The notes: generated by a model not told the origin, from the sequence alone. A DNA stretch of 64,000 nt from Corylus avellana (GCF_901000735.1 NC_081548.1:3224001-3288000); one strand, 5' to 3'. Shown: positions 1-11,424, counted from the first letter of the stretch. Program-made: numbers and translations.

Positions 1-950
1 GTGTAAGATATACGACATACAAAATCATTCATGTGCAGCTTTCTTTCGTCCATCAAGCATTGAAGTTTTTTGACAGAGCTTCAATTGTTGACAAATGGAA
101 TATATAGTAATTGATCATTGTTTCGTAGGTTTTATAGATCGTAAGAAGGATAGCATGTTTGAATGGACTTATCATGTGTATATTATTTTTATGATGCGAA
201 ACCCATCAAGGCAGATTACATCATGATCCTTAATTTCATGTCACGTAAACTCTAAATACATGACTCCGCTCATAAGAATCATGTATTGGTTAGCTAGGTG
301 ACATGAGGATTCGAACAACCAATGTTGTTGTATATATTAACCAAACGAGTCGACCATTTGAGCGGACCCTTGTGAGCTATATATTAATGGTATATATTCA
401 TCTCAAAAAGAAGGTGACCATGATAGTTTGTACATGTTACTCTAGCATGATACGCATTTCACTTTGAGTAATGCCATATATACTATATTTTTATCCCACA
501 TTAATGCTGATGTAGGTGTACCTACCAATCGTTGAATTTTTTTTTTTTTTAACAATGATTAATTTAAAGGTTGATTGAAACAGTAATGTCAATATTATAA
601 GATAATTGTAGGATAAAAATGTAATTTCTAACATTATTCCTTCAATATTATCACTTTCACTTCATATACGTGAGATAATTATAGAATATATATAGTCCTT
701 AGTGCCTCAGCAGTTTGCATGACTTTCATTTCATGAAGTGTGCTCTTAATCATCAATTGTGCTATCGCTTGAGATTAATTTTTCTTCAACAGTTTATATT
801 TGTCGAGTGGATGAATACATTGTATAAACTTCGTTTGTTCAGCTAAAGGAAGCAACCGAAATTTTTTAATAGACAGCCAAAGTATAAATGAGGATCAAAC
901 TTAATTATTTTGTCAATTCAATATGGAGGGGAAAATGAGAAATTACATGG

Positions 951-981
<31 letters not shown>

Positions 982-1345
982 CAAAGGGAACAAAGTCATC
1001 GAAAGAAACGTTAGAAATTGGTCAAATAAATGATTCCGCCCATCAAAATGATTGATACTACCAAAAATAAAATAAAAAATAAAACAACACATTAACAAAC
1101 ATGAAAATACTGTGAGAGATAAAAGGAAAAATTGGGAAGGGAGGGGGAACAAAACAAAAAAAAAAAAACAAAAAAAAAAACCTCCATTCCTCGTCCCTCA
1201 AAACAGCCGTACGAGGCGGAATAAAACCCTCACAAGTAGGTGGCCGGTCAGGCTTCTATCAGGAGAAGAGGAAAAACTTCTCCAGATTTTGAGGGTATTA
1301 TGAGGGTCAAACTTAATTTTGATGGGTCCAAAAATTATTTTTAGA

Positions 1346-1390
<45 letters not shown>

Positions 1391-1725
1391 CGGCCCCTGG
1401 CCTTTTGAGCAGAGTAGTACTAGTGGAGGTCATAGAATACTAATTGGCATGTTCACTCATTCCAAAAGAAAAAAACAACAACGACAAAAACAGAAATAAC
1501 GTTATAGCCTCATTCAAATTTAATATCTTTATCCTCAATCGTTCAAATGTAATGCCAAAAGAAAATTGCCTTTTTTTTTTCTTTTTTTTTTTTCAGGTTT
1601 AATGGCTTTATCCTCATGTGATGATTTTAGTTCTACACTTTATATTTGTATCCTTTTTTATATCTTGACACGCACGCACATATTTATGAAGTTCAATAAA
1701 TATATTCGTTATGATACAAATATTT
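1..1725. other. Intergenic, A+T-rich, no gene seen
   Basis: No open frame resembles a protein. The stretch around 485-650 resembles a small MITE-like repeat (its 'ggataaaaatgtaatttc' motif recurs, inverted, near 10,030 and 10,210). A pure AT dinucleotide run lies at about 1349-1389. Poly(A) and poly(T) tracts are frequent. From about 1640 on, the sequence becomes homologous, inverted, to the 3' flank of the DUF247 copy at 12-14 kb. Confidence 0.6.
1349..1389. repeat. (AT)n microsatellite
   Basis: About 40 bases of uninterrupted AT dinucleotide, visible directly. Confidence 0.95.
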
Positions 1726-1742
1726 AATTATCATAAAATTTA

Positions 1743-1841
1743 TTCTCAAGGAATAGCTCAATCGGCTAGAGATCACGTCTCATGAAGCCGAAGTCACTAG
1801 ATCGAATTCCCCCTCTTGTGCAGACATGTTAAAAAAAAAAA
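1743..1841 (+). mobile_element. tRNA-derived SINE, copy 1
   Basis: About 100 bp with a tRNA-like head: a box A-like 'tagctcaatcggctagag' and a box B-like 'agatcgaattcc', then a short body ending 'ttgtgcagacatgtt' and a poly(A) tail. It is flanked by a 17-bp target duplication (1726-1742 and 1842-1858, one mismatch). The paralogous flank of the second DUF247 copy, near 14,030, has the same sequence without the insertion, so the empty site is also seen. Related copies lie at 30,395 and 32,383. Confidence 0.85.
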
Positions 1842-2162
1842 AATTATCATAAAGTTTAATTTTATATATAGTAAAGAAAAAGAAATTATTTTGTCATTAC
1901 ATTTTAATTCCGTGCCAAAAACAAAGAAGTTGGACAAAAACAAAAAATAACATCCAGCCAGACTAGCCTACCACAAAAGGCTTCTTGTTTTGTCCATCGT
2001 TTAGACGAAAGGCTTAGAGAACTAGAAAATTGACTGGAAAAATCAAACTCCAGACCATTGATCTGGCCCGGTAAAAAATGAATTTGAGACAAATTAAGAA
2101 GACTTTTACTGTTCATGAGCCTGCCGTAAATTAGACACTAAGCAGGAACAGATCGTGAACAT

Positions 2163-3601
2163 TCATAGAGACTTGAAAATTTTGGAGCAATTGTACATGG
2201 AGCAAGCAGCCTGAAGAGTAGACATCAATATCAGAATGTTTGCTGCCAAAAACGTAAGACATGGCCATGAAGCAAACACATACTTCTTCATCGTCACGTT
2301 CATCCTGACCTTCCAACTCTTCGAGTAATAAGTATTTGCACCTTCGATGGCCTTGTCCAGAATTGGAACTTTCGTTGCCCTCACAGACTTCGTCATGCCA
2401 TTCCAAAGCGTTGCTACTTCTCCATCGCTTTTGAGGCGGTTCAAGATGATCCCTGCCTCTCGAAGAATCCTCACATCCTCCTCATTATCAATTATCCCAT
2501 TCATCAATTCCGTGTAACGTGTAAAAACCATCATCTCTGGCGCAATGCATGCCTCGTAGGCCACGAGGTTCCGCAGCACAACTTCCGAGTTATCATCCAA
2601 ATGAATAACCGGAAGGTAAAATTTACCGCAAGACTTGTCGAAATTTATGGATTCCAAGCCACCCTTTGCTGGACAGAATTTGACACAAACTTTATGAAGT
2701 TGTGTCACGCTTGGGATTGCAATCTCTTCGACCAAAGGACTTAATTCGTCTTCCGTCTTCTGAGATGCACTTTCCGCCTCTTCGGCCACATTTCCTGCCG
2801 ACGATATGAGACTGTTTATATCATCCTTGTTTCCAAGATGCAAAACATACAAGAGGATTGTAAATGGTAGTGTAACCAAAAACTTCATTGCTTTTGACTT
2901 GTAAATTTTGCTGAGAAGGCGGAGCGGGGCCAAGTTAATATAAATTATTGCTGTCAAGAATGATTTCAAGGCTTTTCTAAACCAGCCAATCTCTTCGTTC
3001 CCTTTAAGCTTCTCCTGCTCACTGCAATCAGGTACAAGTTGAAGCTTTGGCACAACCATGTGGTAGAGAAGTTGTAGCAAATGGGCTCTCTCGAAGCATT
3101 CTTCTCTAAAACATTGGTAATTAATGTACTTGATTGGGGATAGATCTTTGCAAAAACCCATCAGCATTGTGGCTAATGCTTCGTCATGATCTTCACGCGG
3201 ATAAAAACTATAAACTTCTCTGAGTAAAAAGAGAGGGATTTGGTTTTCGAGCTTAATAACATCCCTGAGGATCGCGTGGTGTGCAGTTTTCCTCCTTGTA
3301 TAGTCGATCAAATGTGCCATCTTAGAAGAGATTCGCATAAGCGAGCCTTCTTCCGTTTTGGGAGAGTAGGTTTGGAGATACTCCAACAAGAAGGAAGCAT
3401 CGATGGCGAATATCCACGCGAGTGTTTCCTGGTCGAACTCCAAGAACCGGTGGTAGCAAGCGCGGACAGTGCTATCACTTTGGGCAATATGGTTGACCAG
3501 GTGGCAGAATTTGATTTGTTGGAGATTCTTTTGCACTCTTTTAGCTGAAGTGAGTTTGTGGTGCTCCATCTCGAAGAGTTCAGGCCGCTGGTGATGGTAT
3601 G
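2163..3601 (-). CDS. DUF247 (UPF0481) membrane protein, 5' end lost in gap
   Basis: The open frame runs from an assembly gap to a stop at 2163 and covers about 480 residues of a DUF247 protein. Family marks are visible: YHHQRPELFEMEHHKL at the start of the visible part, KLENQIPLFLL, a SVTQL segment leading to 'INFD..CGKFYLPVIHLDD', then 'VVLRNLVAYEAC', and a C-terminal hydrophobic helix in the last ~30 residues, as usual in this family of probable plasma-membrane proteins. Against the intact copy at 25-26.6 kb, about 60 N-terminal residues and the promoter are missing. The frame stays open through the N run into unrelated sequence up to 3821; that N-terminus is not part of the protein. The tryptophan codon that is a stop in the second copy is intact here. 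The function of this copy is unknown; some grass DUF247 proteins are self-incompatibility determinants. The gene is probably functional if the gap hides a normal start. Confidence 0.88.
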
Positions 3602-3701
3602 NNNNNNNNNNNNNNNNNNNNNNNNNNNNNNNNNNNNNNNNNNNNNNNNNNNNNNNNNNNNNNNNNNNNNNNNNNNNNNNNNNNNNNNNNNNNNNNNNNN
3701 N
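3602..3701. other. Assembly gap, 100 N
   Basis: Exactly 100 N, the usual scaffold-gap convention of unknown true length. It removes the 5' end of the DUF247 gene. The sequence right of it is unrelated to DUF247. Confidence 0.98.
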
Positions 3702-4571
3702 AAAAAAATTACCTAGAGAGTAAAGAGATTTTTTTGGAGGTGAGAGGGGGCATTTGACCCATCTCAACCCCCTCCGCCCCTGAATGATGTCATGGAATTG
3801 CATTAGAACTGTTGAATCCATAATATAGGAGGCTATTATTGGAGGCGAGTTACTTTATTGCCAGTCAATTTGTTAGATTGTTGGCACAATAAGTGAATTT
3901 TATATGAATTTTGTTTATATTTGTAGTCCAAATCAACTAATATTATATATCCTTTTATCATAAATGTCTTTTTCTTTTTCTTTTTTCCTAAACAAAATAT
4001 AGATAAATAAGACTGTATATATAATATATTTTGATTGATATAGCCTTATAGAGATCAAATGTATCCAATGAATGTAGAGTCAAATTTAAGCTTGAAATTA
4101 CTCATTCACCTTTCTAGTCTTATTCTACGATGAACAAAACTCATAGATCAATTCTTATCATCCGTGAAGAGAGTCTACTGCATAAAACTTTTCACTTTAT
4201 AACAAAAAAATAAAATAAAATAAAATAAAATAAGCAGAAGAAATAAATACATCGTGGACTCGGTTTATCTTTTCAAATGGTTTAAATTAATGTTTTATTG
4301 TGCTTTGGTTACTAATGAAAGGAATATAATTTAATTTATTTTTTATTTCTGAACAAAAATACTTCGTGGGCCCCAGTGCAGCTTCTCCTCATATAAAGTA
4401 CAAGGGCAAGATTGGAATTTAATTTATTGTAACGTGTCCATCCAAAAAAAGAACAAAACACGGAGTATGACAAGATATATGGTCCTGTCTCCGACATATC
4501 TCGACGTTAATGTCAAAAAATGCCCAACGAGCTTGATGCTCCATAGCTTCATTTGGGAGTTGGAACTGTTT
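3702..4571. other. Intergenic, no gene seen
   Basis: A+T-rich sequence with an (AAAAT)n run near 4208-4232. The first 80 bases contain a C-rich piece with the look of a transposon remnant but without recognisable ends. No protein-like frame was found. Confidence 0.5.
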
Positions 4572-5250
4572 GCTATGTTTGGCAAGGGAAAGCCCCGCAC
4601 TGTAGCTGGAACGGCACTGTTTCAGCTACAGTGCGGGGCTGACACATACTGACTTTTTCAGCTTAACTTTTTTTTTTTTTTTTTTTAAGCAAAATATAAA
4701 AAAATCAAAGGACAAAAAAGCTGGTGGTGGTCGACACCTCTTTGGCTCTCCGGAAATTCACCCTCTACCGATCTGCGCATTTAACCACCCCCCGCTGCCA
4801 TGCAGGGTCAGCGGTCCGGCCACCCTCTCTTTGGCTGTGACCGGAGATGGGTATCAACATTTCAGCTGGGGTGGTTTCACGGTCGAAATGGCCCCTTAGT
4901 GGTCCGCCACCCCACACCGGGCCGCATGGGTGGGCTTCAAACCACCCCGTACCGCGTGGTCCCGCCACCCCCCCAAATGCACTGTTACTCTTTTGTCAAG
5001 GGGGTATCTAATTCAATTTCTATTTCACGGGTGGTTCGATCACCCTGGGATTGCTGTGGTGGTTTCCAAATAATTCTTGTTAAAATGGGTGGTCCGCCAA
5101 TTTATTTTAATAAGGGTGGGTGGGAACCACCCTGCTTTTCCTTTTAATATTTTGCTGCGGTTAAGCCGAAAGTCAAAGATAAGGGCCGATCAGAAGCCGA
5201 AATAAAGGCCGCCTGTACCACAAGGCGGGCTTTCCCTTGCCAAACATAGC
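4572..5250. mobile_element. Non-autonomous TIR DNA transposon with subterminal hairpin
   Basis: The two ends are inverted copies of about 26 bp, beginning 'gctatgtttggcaaggg' on each side, with one indel. Just inside the left end, 4591-4640 forms a hairpin with an 18-bp perfect stem ('agccccgcactgtagctg') and a 14-base loop. The interior is G+C-rich, with repeated 'ccaccc'/'gggtgg' motifs and no transposase. Short open frames inside are composition artefacts. The superfamily cannot be assigned because no clear target duplication is visible (flanks share only 'tgtt'). The element is about 680 bp, in the range of long MITEs. Confidence 0.8.
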
Positions 5251-5799
5251 TGTTGTGTCAAATATCATTTTTATTTATAATAACACTACTTATAGCATTT
5301 GTTTATACTTTATATTCATTTCTTGTTTGGAAATTATGTCATGCAATATTGAACGTGTATACGTAAAACATGTGTCGTGAAAAAATAAGCAAGTGTAAAA
5401 AAAATTGAAAATTCCCATGTCTTAATTAGAAGTTGGGAGCCCCTACTATACGGTCATACTGCAAAAATGGATCTTTTGCAGCATCTAACCACAAAGGGAC
5501 ACATCACCAAGCTTATTTTGACAAAATGAAATCCAAACACTAGATAATAAAAAACAAAGAACCAAATGACTTGCCCCGGCGACAGTGAAACCACTGGCTA
5601 ACCCACTGGCGACGGCAGACTCAGCGGCTGGGTCAGGCGTGACCTAGCAGCTGGGTCTGCCGTGACCCAGCCCCTCTCCGGCGACTTTTTTGCCAAACCC
5701 AACCTCAAAAATTGATTCTAATACCTCAAAACTCGTTTCTAATGCCTCAAAATTCAATTTTGGATTCAAAACTAAAAGCTAGAGGGGAAGGTTAACACT
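5251..5799. other. Intergenic, no gene seen
   Basis: A+T-rich with a G+C-rich patch at about 5575-5690 containing imperfect inverted copies of 'ggctgggtca'. The patch is similar in style to the duplicated block that follows. No coding signal. Confidence 0.5.
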
Positions 5800-7060
5800 T
5801 TTTGGGATTTTATTACCCTAAAACCGGAGTCATGCTATCACTCACGGCGCTAGAGCCATGTGAAAAACCAAAGAAAAAACCAGACCCACACCGGAGTAAG
5901 ACCCATCAGAAAAAACCAAAGAAAAAACCAAAAAATCAAACCCACAGGAACAAGACCCATGCGGCTAGCATTTCAGCAAATCCACGGCCGGTGAGACCCA
6001 GCCGTGGGTCTTGATGGCTGGCCAAATCCAGGCCGGCCGTGGGTCTGCAGACCCACAGTCTTCTTCTTTCTGCAGACCCACGGCCTTCTTCTTTCTCCCT
6101 TCTTTCTCCTCTTTCACTTTTTTTTCTTCTTTAGTTGAAAATCAGGTGCATTAAGGTGTAGGTTTTTTTTTGCTTTTTTTTTTTTNNNNNNNNNNNNNNN
6201 NNNNNAAAAAAAAAAAAAAGGTGTAGGTTTTTTTTTGCATTTTTTTCCCTTTATGTGAGGTGTCCTTTTATTGGGTACTGCAAAACCCTCCTTTTGCAAC
6301 ATGACCGCATAGGAGGGTTTCTCTTAAAAGTTTGGAGAAACATTATTGATTAAGTGATAATTTAGAGGAGATAAGTAGATTTTTCCTCGGACCCCCGACG
6401 GATGTTTCCACCCCCTTTTTCTTTTTTCTTTTCCTTTCTGTACGTTCTTTCACTCATTTTTGTTAACTCTTTTTAGGATTTTATCTCCCTAAAACCGGAG
6501 TCATGCTATCACTCATGGCGCTGGAGCCATGTGAAAAACCAAAGAAAAAACCAGACCCACACCGGAGCAAGACCCATCAGAAAAAACCAAAAAATCAGAC
6601 CCACAGGAGCAAGACCCATGCGGCCAGCATTTCAGCAAATCCACGGCCGGTGAGACCCAGCCATGGGTCTTGGTGGCTGGCCAGATCCAGGCCGGCCGTG
6701 GGTCTGCAGACCCAGGGTCTTCTTCTTTCTGCAGACCCATGTCCTTCTTCTTTCTTCCTTCTTTCTCTTCTTTCACTTTTTTTTCTTCTTTAGTTGAAAA
6801 TTAGGTGCATTGAAGTGTAGGTTTTTTTTTTGCATTTTTTTCCCTTTATGTGAGGTGTCCTTTTATTGGGTGCTGCAAAACCCTCCTTTTGCAACATGAC
6901 CGCATAGGAGGGGTTCTCTTAGAAGTTTGGAGAAACATTATTGATTAAGTGATAATTTAGAGGAGATAAGTAGATTTTTCCTCGGACCCCCGACGGATGT
7001 TTCCACCCCCTTTTTCTTTTTTCTTTTCCTTTCTATACGTTCTTTCACTCATTTTTCTTT
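5800..7060. repeat. Tandem duplication of a ~670-bp unit
   Basis: Two consecutive units start near 5800 and 6471 (offset 671: 'gtcatgctatcactca' at 5829 and 6500). Both contain the same pyrimidine-rich tracts, the 'gggtctgcagaccca' palindrome-like motif, 'ttttgcaacatgaccgcata' and the end 'cggatgtttccaccccc'. The first unit has a 'caaagaaaaaac' extension and is interrupted by a 20-N gap (6186-6205). Short open frames in both units are repeats of proline/lysine/histidine-rich translation with no family resemblance. The origin is probably a transposon or retroelement fragment. Confidence 0.85.
6186..6205. other. Assembly gap, 20 N
   Basis: A run of exactly 20 N inside a homopolymer-rich part of the first tandem unit; the second unit shows little or no missing sequence there. 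Confidence 0.95.
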
Positions 7061-7951
7061 CCCTTGATATAGGCAAACATGATATTGGTTTCTAAACTGA
7101 CTCAAATACATCCAATGCGCATTTTAAAATTACCAGTGTCTTTGTTTTAAGGAGAAAAAAAAAAAGCACTGATTAGTTTGATATACAAGTCTTCAATAAG
7201 ATATTACGAAGAGATTCAAGCTTAATTAGTTTCGGTTTCAATTGATACTTCACTTGTTGGAATTGAAACATGTGTCCCTTGTGTTTTATTATGAGATACA
7301 TTTCTTAATCCTGACGGGTGTAGTTGATCACAATGAAACATGAATATATCAAGACTAGTCATCTCACGGGTTGTGATTTTCAAAATATCAACCGACTAAT
7401 TCTTCACATAATTTTTGTTTTTTTTTTGTTTTATTTTAGAAAGCCTGATAATTTGGTTGTCTTATTATTGAGTCAATTGTTCGACATACACACACAAGAC
7501 ACATGTACTGATGTACATGTTTGAAGTGATCTATAATACGAGTTGGATATATATCACTAGCTATAGCTAGAGACAAATTTACTATCACGTTCACCTTATC
7601 TTGGAGATGAATATATACCATTAATCCATTCAAAGACGTGCGCCATCCTTCTTACCATCTGTAAGACTATAAACCTACAAAAGTGTGATCAACTATTCCA
7701 TTAATCATATCAATCCCTCCACAAGAAGCTACAAAAATCTTCATTTTCTTCGTCGTATACGATGAAATTTAGCATGCAGGTACGGAGTAAGCACATGGTT
7801 TTACAAAAATCAAAGCATACTTTTCAAAACCGTGTTTTCGGGCAAATTAACTTGGTAACTGACGTGTACACAATTTGCTTCGCAAAAACGTGGGCGGTTC
7901 GATCTTTAAAATCGTGTATTTTAAATGTTAAAATATATTCTAAATATATAT
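7061..7951. other. Intergenic, no gene seen
   Basis: A+T-rich sequence without a credible frame or repeat structure. It forms the left flank of the LTR element that begins at 7952. Confidence 0.5.
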
Positions 7952-8281
7952 TGTTAGAATATATGGAAAATATATTATATTTTCCATATATTCCATAATT
8001 ATGCTGATATTGAAATATTCTCTATTTATGGGTTAATTGTAATCATATATTGAGATTGTAATCAAATCAAGGAGATTTGATTACCAAACTTGTATTTAGA
8101 CATTGCCCTATAAATAGGGACCTTTGTATTGTAGCCAAATTAAGTTAATGAGCACAATGTAGCCCTTAGGGATATTCAGAGAGGTGGACGTAGGTGTTTA
8201 ACACCGAACCACCCGTAAATTCTTTGTGTTTATTTTCTATATTGCTTCCGCTTATATTCCCTCATAATCATTATTTCAACA
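7952..8281 (+). repeat. 5' LTR of the 2-kb element
   Basis: 330 bp. It contains 'ccctataaataggg' as a probable promoter TATA region and 'gaggtggacgtaggtg..ccgaaccaccc', a motif common near the U5 end of plant Copia-type LTRs. Its start carries a palindromic AT-rich segment that is 11 bp shorter in the 3' LTR. Confidence 0.9.
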
Positions 8282-9142
8282 TGGTATCAGAGCTATTGGC
8301 TTACGCCAGTCAATCTAATGGTCCTGTGATATATATATTTTCCTTCAATTTATTGTTTGTTTCTTGAAGAAAAAAAAAAAAAAAAAATTGCAACCCACCC
8401 GGCTACTTCCCATGTCTGACTGCCACTTGCCGCCGACAGCCACAACTAAATTTAGCCACCGCAACCAGCCACTCCGGGAGCAGCCCCGGCCTTTTCAGTG
8501 CTTCCGCTCCATCTCTCTCCACAACAGACCACAGTCATCCTCTCCGGCGTCAACTTCTCCACCGTCTTCGTCTCCCTCAGATTTCGTCTCCGTTCAGGCG
8601 CCTTCTCCGGTTGTCAAAGCCTATCACCGGCGCGAGCAGCGTTTCCGTACGCCTCCGACTTCAAACGGCGTGTTCCGGTGTCCTACGAGACTGATGTATG
8701 TGGTAGCAGGCTAGGAGATGCGTTTGCTGGAAATTTAGGTAAGAAATTGAAGAAGAAGGAGTATGTTTGGTTACAGGTGTGAGTTATCTTACTTGAGTGC
8801 AAAGCTATTCCTATTCTAGTATAGGAATATGATATCTTAGTTTAGTGTTATACATGGAGCTGTTTGGTTACGGGAATAAGGTAATCCTTATCCTAGCTTA
8901 TGTAGTATGAAAAAAAAAAAAAAAAAATGTTGCATGTGGCGTGGAGTGAGGAGAGAGAAAAGAAAGAAAAGAAAAGGGAGAAAAGAGATGGTGTCAGCCA
9001 AGTGAAAAAAAAAAAAAAAAAAAAAAAAAGGGAAGGAAGAAGAAGCAGTCCAAGTGGACCACATCACGCGCGCCACGCGCCGGTCAGACTCGGTGTGCCG
9101 ATCTAATAACCGCCCAAGTGGGCTCATTTTCTTTTTATTTTT

Positions 9143-9465
9143 GGCCCAAGTCGGCCCTGGCCCGTAGTCGGCCCTTTTTATTTTTGGCTCATAGTCAGCC
9201 TTGGCCCGTTGTCGGTCCCTTTTGAAGTTTGGCTCATTGTCAGCCTTGGCCCGTAGTCGGCCCCTTTTTTATTTTTGGCTCATAGTCAACCCTGGCCTGT
9301 TGTTGGCCTCTTTTATTTTTGGCTCATTGTCAGCCCTGGCCCGTTGTTGGCCCCTTTTGGATTTTGGCCCGTTGTCGGCCCCTTTTGAAGTTTGGCTCGT
9401 TGTTAGCCCTAGCCCGTTATCGGCCCTTTTTGGAGTTTGGCCTGTTGTCGGCCCTTTTGAATCTG
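9143..9465 (+). repeat. ~45-bp minisatellite inside the LTR element
   Basis: About seven imperfect units of 'ggctcatagtcagcc..ggcccgttgtcggcccctttt'. Starts of the 'ttggctc' core fall near 9186, 9231, 9277, 9321, 9394 and 9439, so most spacings are 44-46 bases with one longer step at a partial unit. Because 45 is a multiple of three, long but meaningless open frames arise on both strands. Confidence 0.85.
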
Positions 9466-9630
9466 CATTCACAGCCACCTGCCGCCGTCGCTGGCTGCCC
9501 GCCAGCCTCTATCTCCTTCGGCAGTCGTCATCATCTACGGCCCGTTCCCCACCTCCACCACCGCCGTCATCATTGTTTCGGATTTCAAACTCAAGGTTCC
9601 AAAATATTCCACCTTGAGTTTGAGAGGGGA

Positions 9631-9952
9631 TGTTAGAATATATTATATTTTCCATATATTCCATAATTATGCTGATATTGAAATATTCTCTATTTATGGG
9701 TTAATTGTAATCATATATTGAGATTGTAATCAAATCAAGGAGATTTGATTACCAAACTTGTATTTAGACATTGCCCTATAAATAGGGACCTTTGTATTGT
9801 AGACAAATTAAGTTAATGAGCACAATGTAGCCCTTAGGGATATTCAGAGAGGTGGACGTAGGTGTTTAACACCGAACCACCCGTAAATTCTTTGTGTTTA
9901 TTTTCTATATTGCTTCCGCTTATATTCCCTATATTTTCTATATATTCTAACA
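9631..9952 (+). repeat. 3' LTR of the 2-kb element
   Basis: 322 bp, starts right after the purine tract at 9621-9630 and ends CTAACA. It is nearly identical to the 5' LTR over most of its length. Confidence 0.9.
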
Positions 9953-10764
9953 TATATATTTTTATTTGCTTGATTTATTTAGATCCTTGTATAGGTTGAT
10001 TATTTTCTTGTATATTCAAAATGAATAATGCTGGAAACTACATTTTTATCTTACAATTATTTTACTATGCTGATGTGGCGACAATCCAAACCAACTCTTG
10101 AATAAATTCTTATTAAAAAAAGTCTTCGTTTGAATTGTAATATAAAAATGCAGCATATAGCATATTCATTATTAATATATTTTAATGTACATTAAACAAA
10201 AGTAATGCTATAAATTACATTTTTATCTTACAATTATCTCATAATTTTGACGTAGCAGTCCCAACCAACCCTTGAATCCGTTAGTTTTTTAAAAAATAAT
10301 AAGATAAATTAATGGTGTCAATTTTTTTTTTCCTCATATTTTCTATATCTCATCTTACAAATCAATCATTAGATTTGTAAACTTATGTAAATCTCATACA
10401 AGCTCAATGGTGGATCTCGCAAATTTAATAGTTGATCTATTAGATTTGTAAGAAAATATGAGAAAAATATGGACAAATTATTGATACCCATCATTTCTCA
10501 AATAATAATCTAAGGTTAGGATTGTCATATCAGCATTAATGTATAGTATATAACATTAGAAGAGTGATTCACGTGTTTCCCCATCTCATCTTACAAATTC
10601 AATATATCAACTATTAGATTTGTGGATTATATCATTTCTCATAACATTACTATTTAAAAAATGCATCTTCTTATCTGTTGCACAAAAATATTTTTTGACG
10701 TTTTCAAACTTCAATATTTTTAAAAGGTATTCACAAATAAGATATATATTTTTCTCGATTTTAC

Positions 10765-11015
10765 TTAGGGCATTTTGTGTGTGTGTTTGAGTGGCCTAAA
10801 AATGTGTTTAACACTCAAAAAATCCGTTTGAAGAAAAAAGTATCAATTTGGTAAAATATATATATATATATATATATTGAAAGCGCTTTTAAGGGTCTAA
10901 ATTAAAAGCCCAAAAATTGCCAAAACACACTTTTGGCAAAAGCTTAAAAATAAAGCTTTTGCCAAAAAACACTATTTAACTTAAAAGCTTTATTTCTTAA
11001 ACACAATCTCAAATA
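10765..11015 (+). repeat. Dispersed ~240-bp MITE-like repeat, copy 1
   Basis: Shares an ordered set of motifs with four other copies in the window: a 'gtttgaagaaaaaagtatc' region, 'gaaagcgcttttaa', 'ttgccaaaacacacttttg', 'gcttaaaaataaagctttt' and 'ttaaaagctttatttctt'. There is no coding capacity. The internal AT run has expanded in this copy. Confidence 0.75.
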
Positions 11016-11424
11016 TACTCTTAAAAATGCACTGAAAAATCGCATTGTTCGAATCTTCAAAATACTTTTCAAAGATGTTTTCGGATGTGACCCTACAAAA
11101 TATACAAAACACATGCTGATCAGTTTCTAAAACTATAAGTGAGAAATACATTTAAAAAATATGAATATATAACTCCTTTATATATGCACATTTAAATGTT
11201 TAAACATTTTGAAAGAAGTCCCCCCAAATATTTTTTAAATATATGTGAGGGTACTCATGTCAGTTTTTTTCTTCTTTTTTTTTTTAAGTGTTCCATTTCT
11301 TTAGTTATTATTGGAGACGAAAATTGAGAGATTTTTATTACATTGTTGGTAATTGCATACCACCAATATATACGATTGAGGGTATGCATGAGACAACATT
11401 GCCCTAACCAAAGTTTGACTAAGA

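Larger units (their letters stand above)
7952..9952 (+). mobile_element. Complete non-autonomous LTR retrotransposon (TRIM/LARD-like)
   Basis: Two similar terminal repeats (7952-8281 and 9631-9952) begin TGTTAG; the second ends CTAACA and the first ends CAACA. A primer binding site 'tggtatcagagc' (initiator tRNA-Met type) directly follows the left repeat at 8282, and a purine tract 'tgagagggga' precedes the right one. The element is flanked by the 5-bp target duplication TATAT (7947-7951, 9953-9957). The 1.35-kb interior has no gag, protease, integrase or reverse transcriptase; it holds a C-rich segment (8390-8700), poly(A) tracts and a ~45-bp minisatellite. It must have moved with enzymes from another element. 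The repeats differ by an 11-bp indel near the start and by their last ~20 bases. Confidence 0.92.

Noticed and set aside
1743..1830. tRNA gene call from box A/box B-like motifs
   Set aside because: No cloverleaf with proper acceptor and anticodon stems can be formed, and the poly(A) tail and target duplications identify a SINE. The same holds at 30,395 and 32,383.
3702..3821. MDSTVLMQF... as the N-terminus of DUF247
   Set aside because: Joined only through N residues; the intact paralogue has a different N-terminus.
4800..5147. 115-codon G+C-rich open frame
   Set aside because: Lies wholly inside the TIR element, has no family resemblance and an equally long frame on the other strand.
8364..8782. 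Overlapping ~100-codon frames rich in Pro/Ser
   Set aside because: C-rich filler of the non-autonomous LTR element; could be a captured exon but no family could be recognised, so not called as a gene.
9143..9465. Regular repeats considered as a CRISPR-like array
   Set aside because: The units are contiguous and degenerate, with no unique spacers, in a plant genome.
9143..9617. Open frames of 70-138 codons on both strands within the LTR element
   Set aside because: They arise from a ~45-bp tandem repeat whose length is a multiple of three; the translation is only a repeat with no domain.
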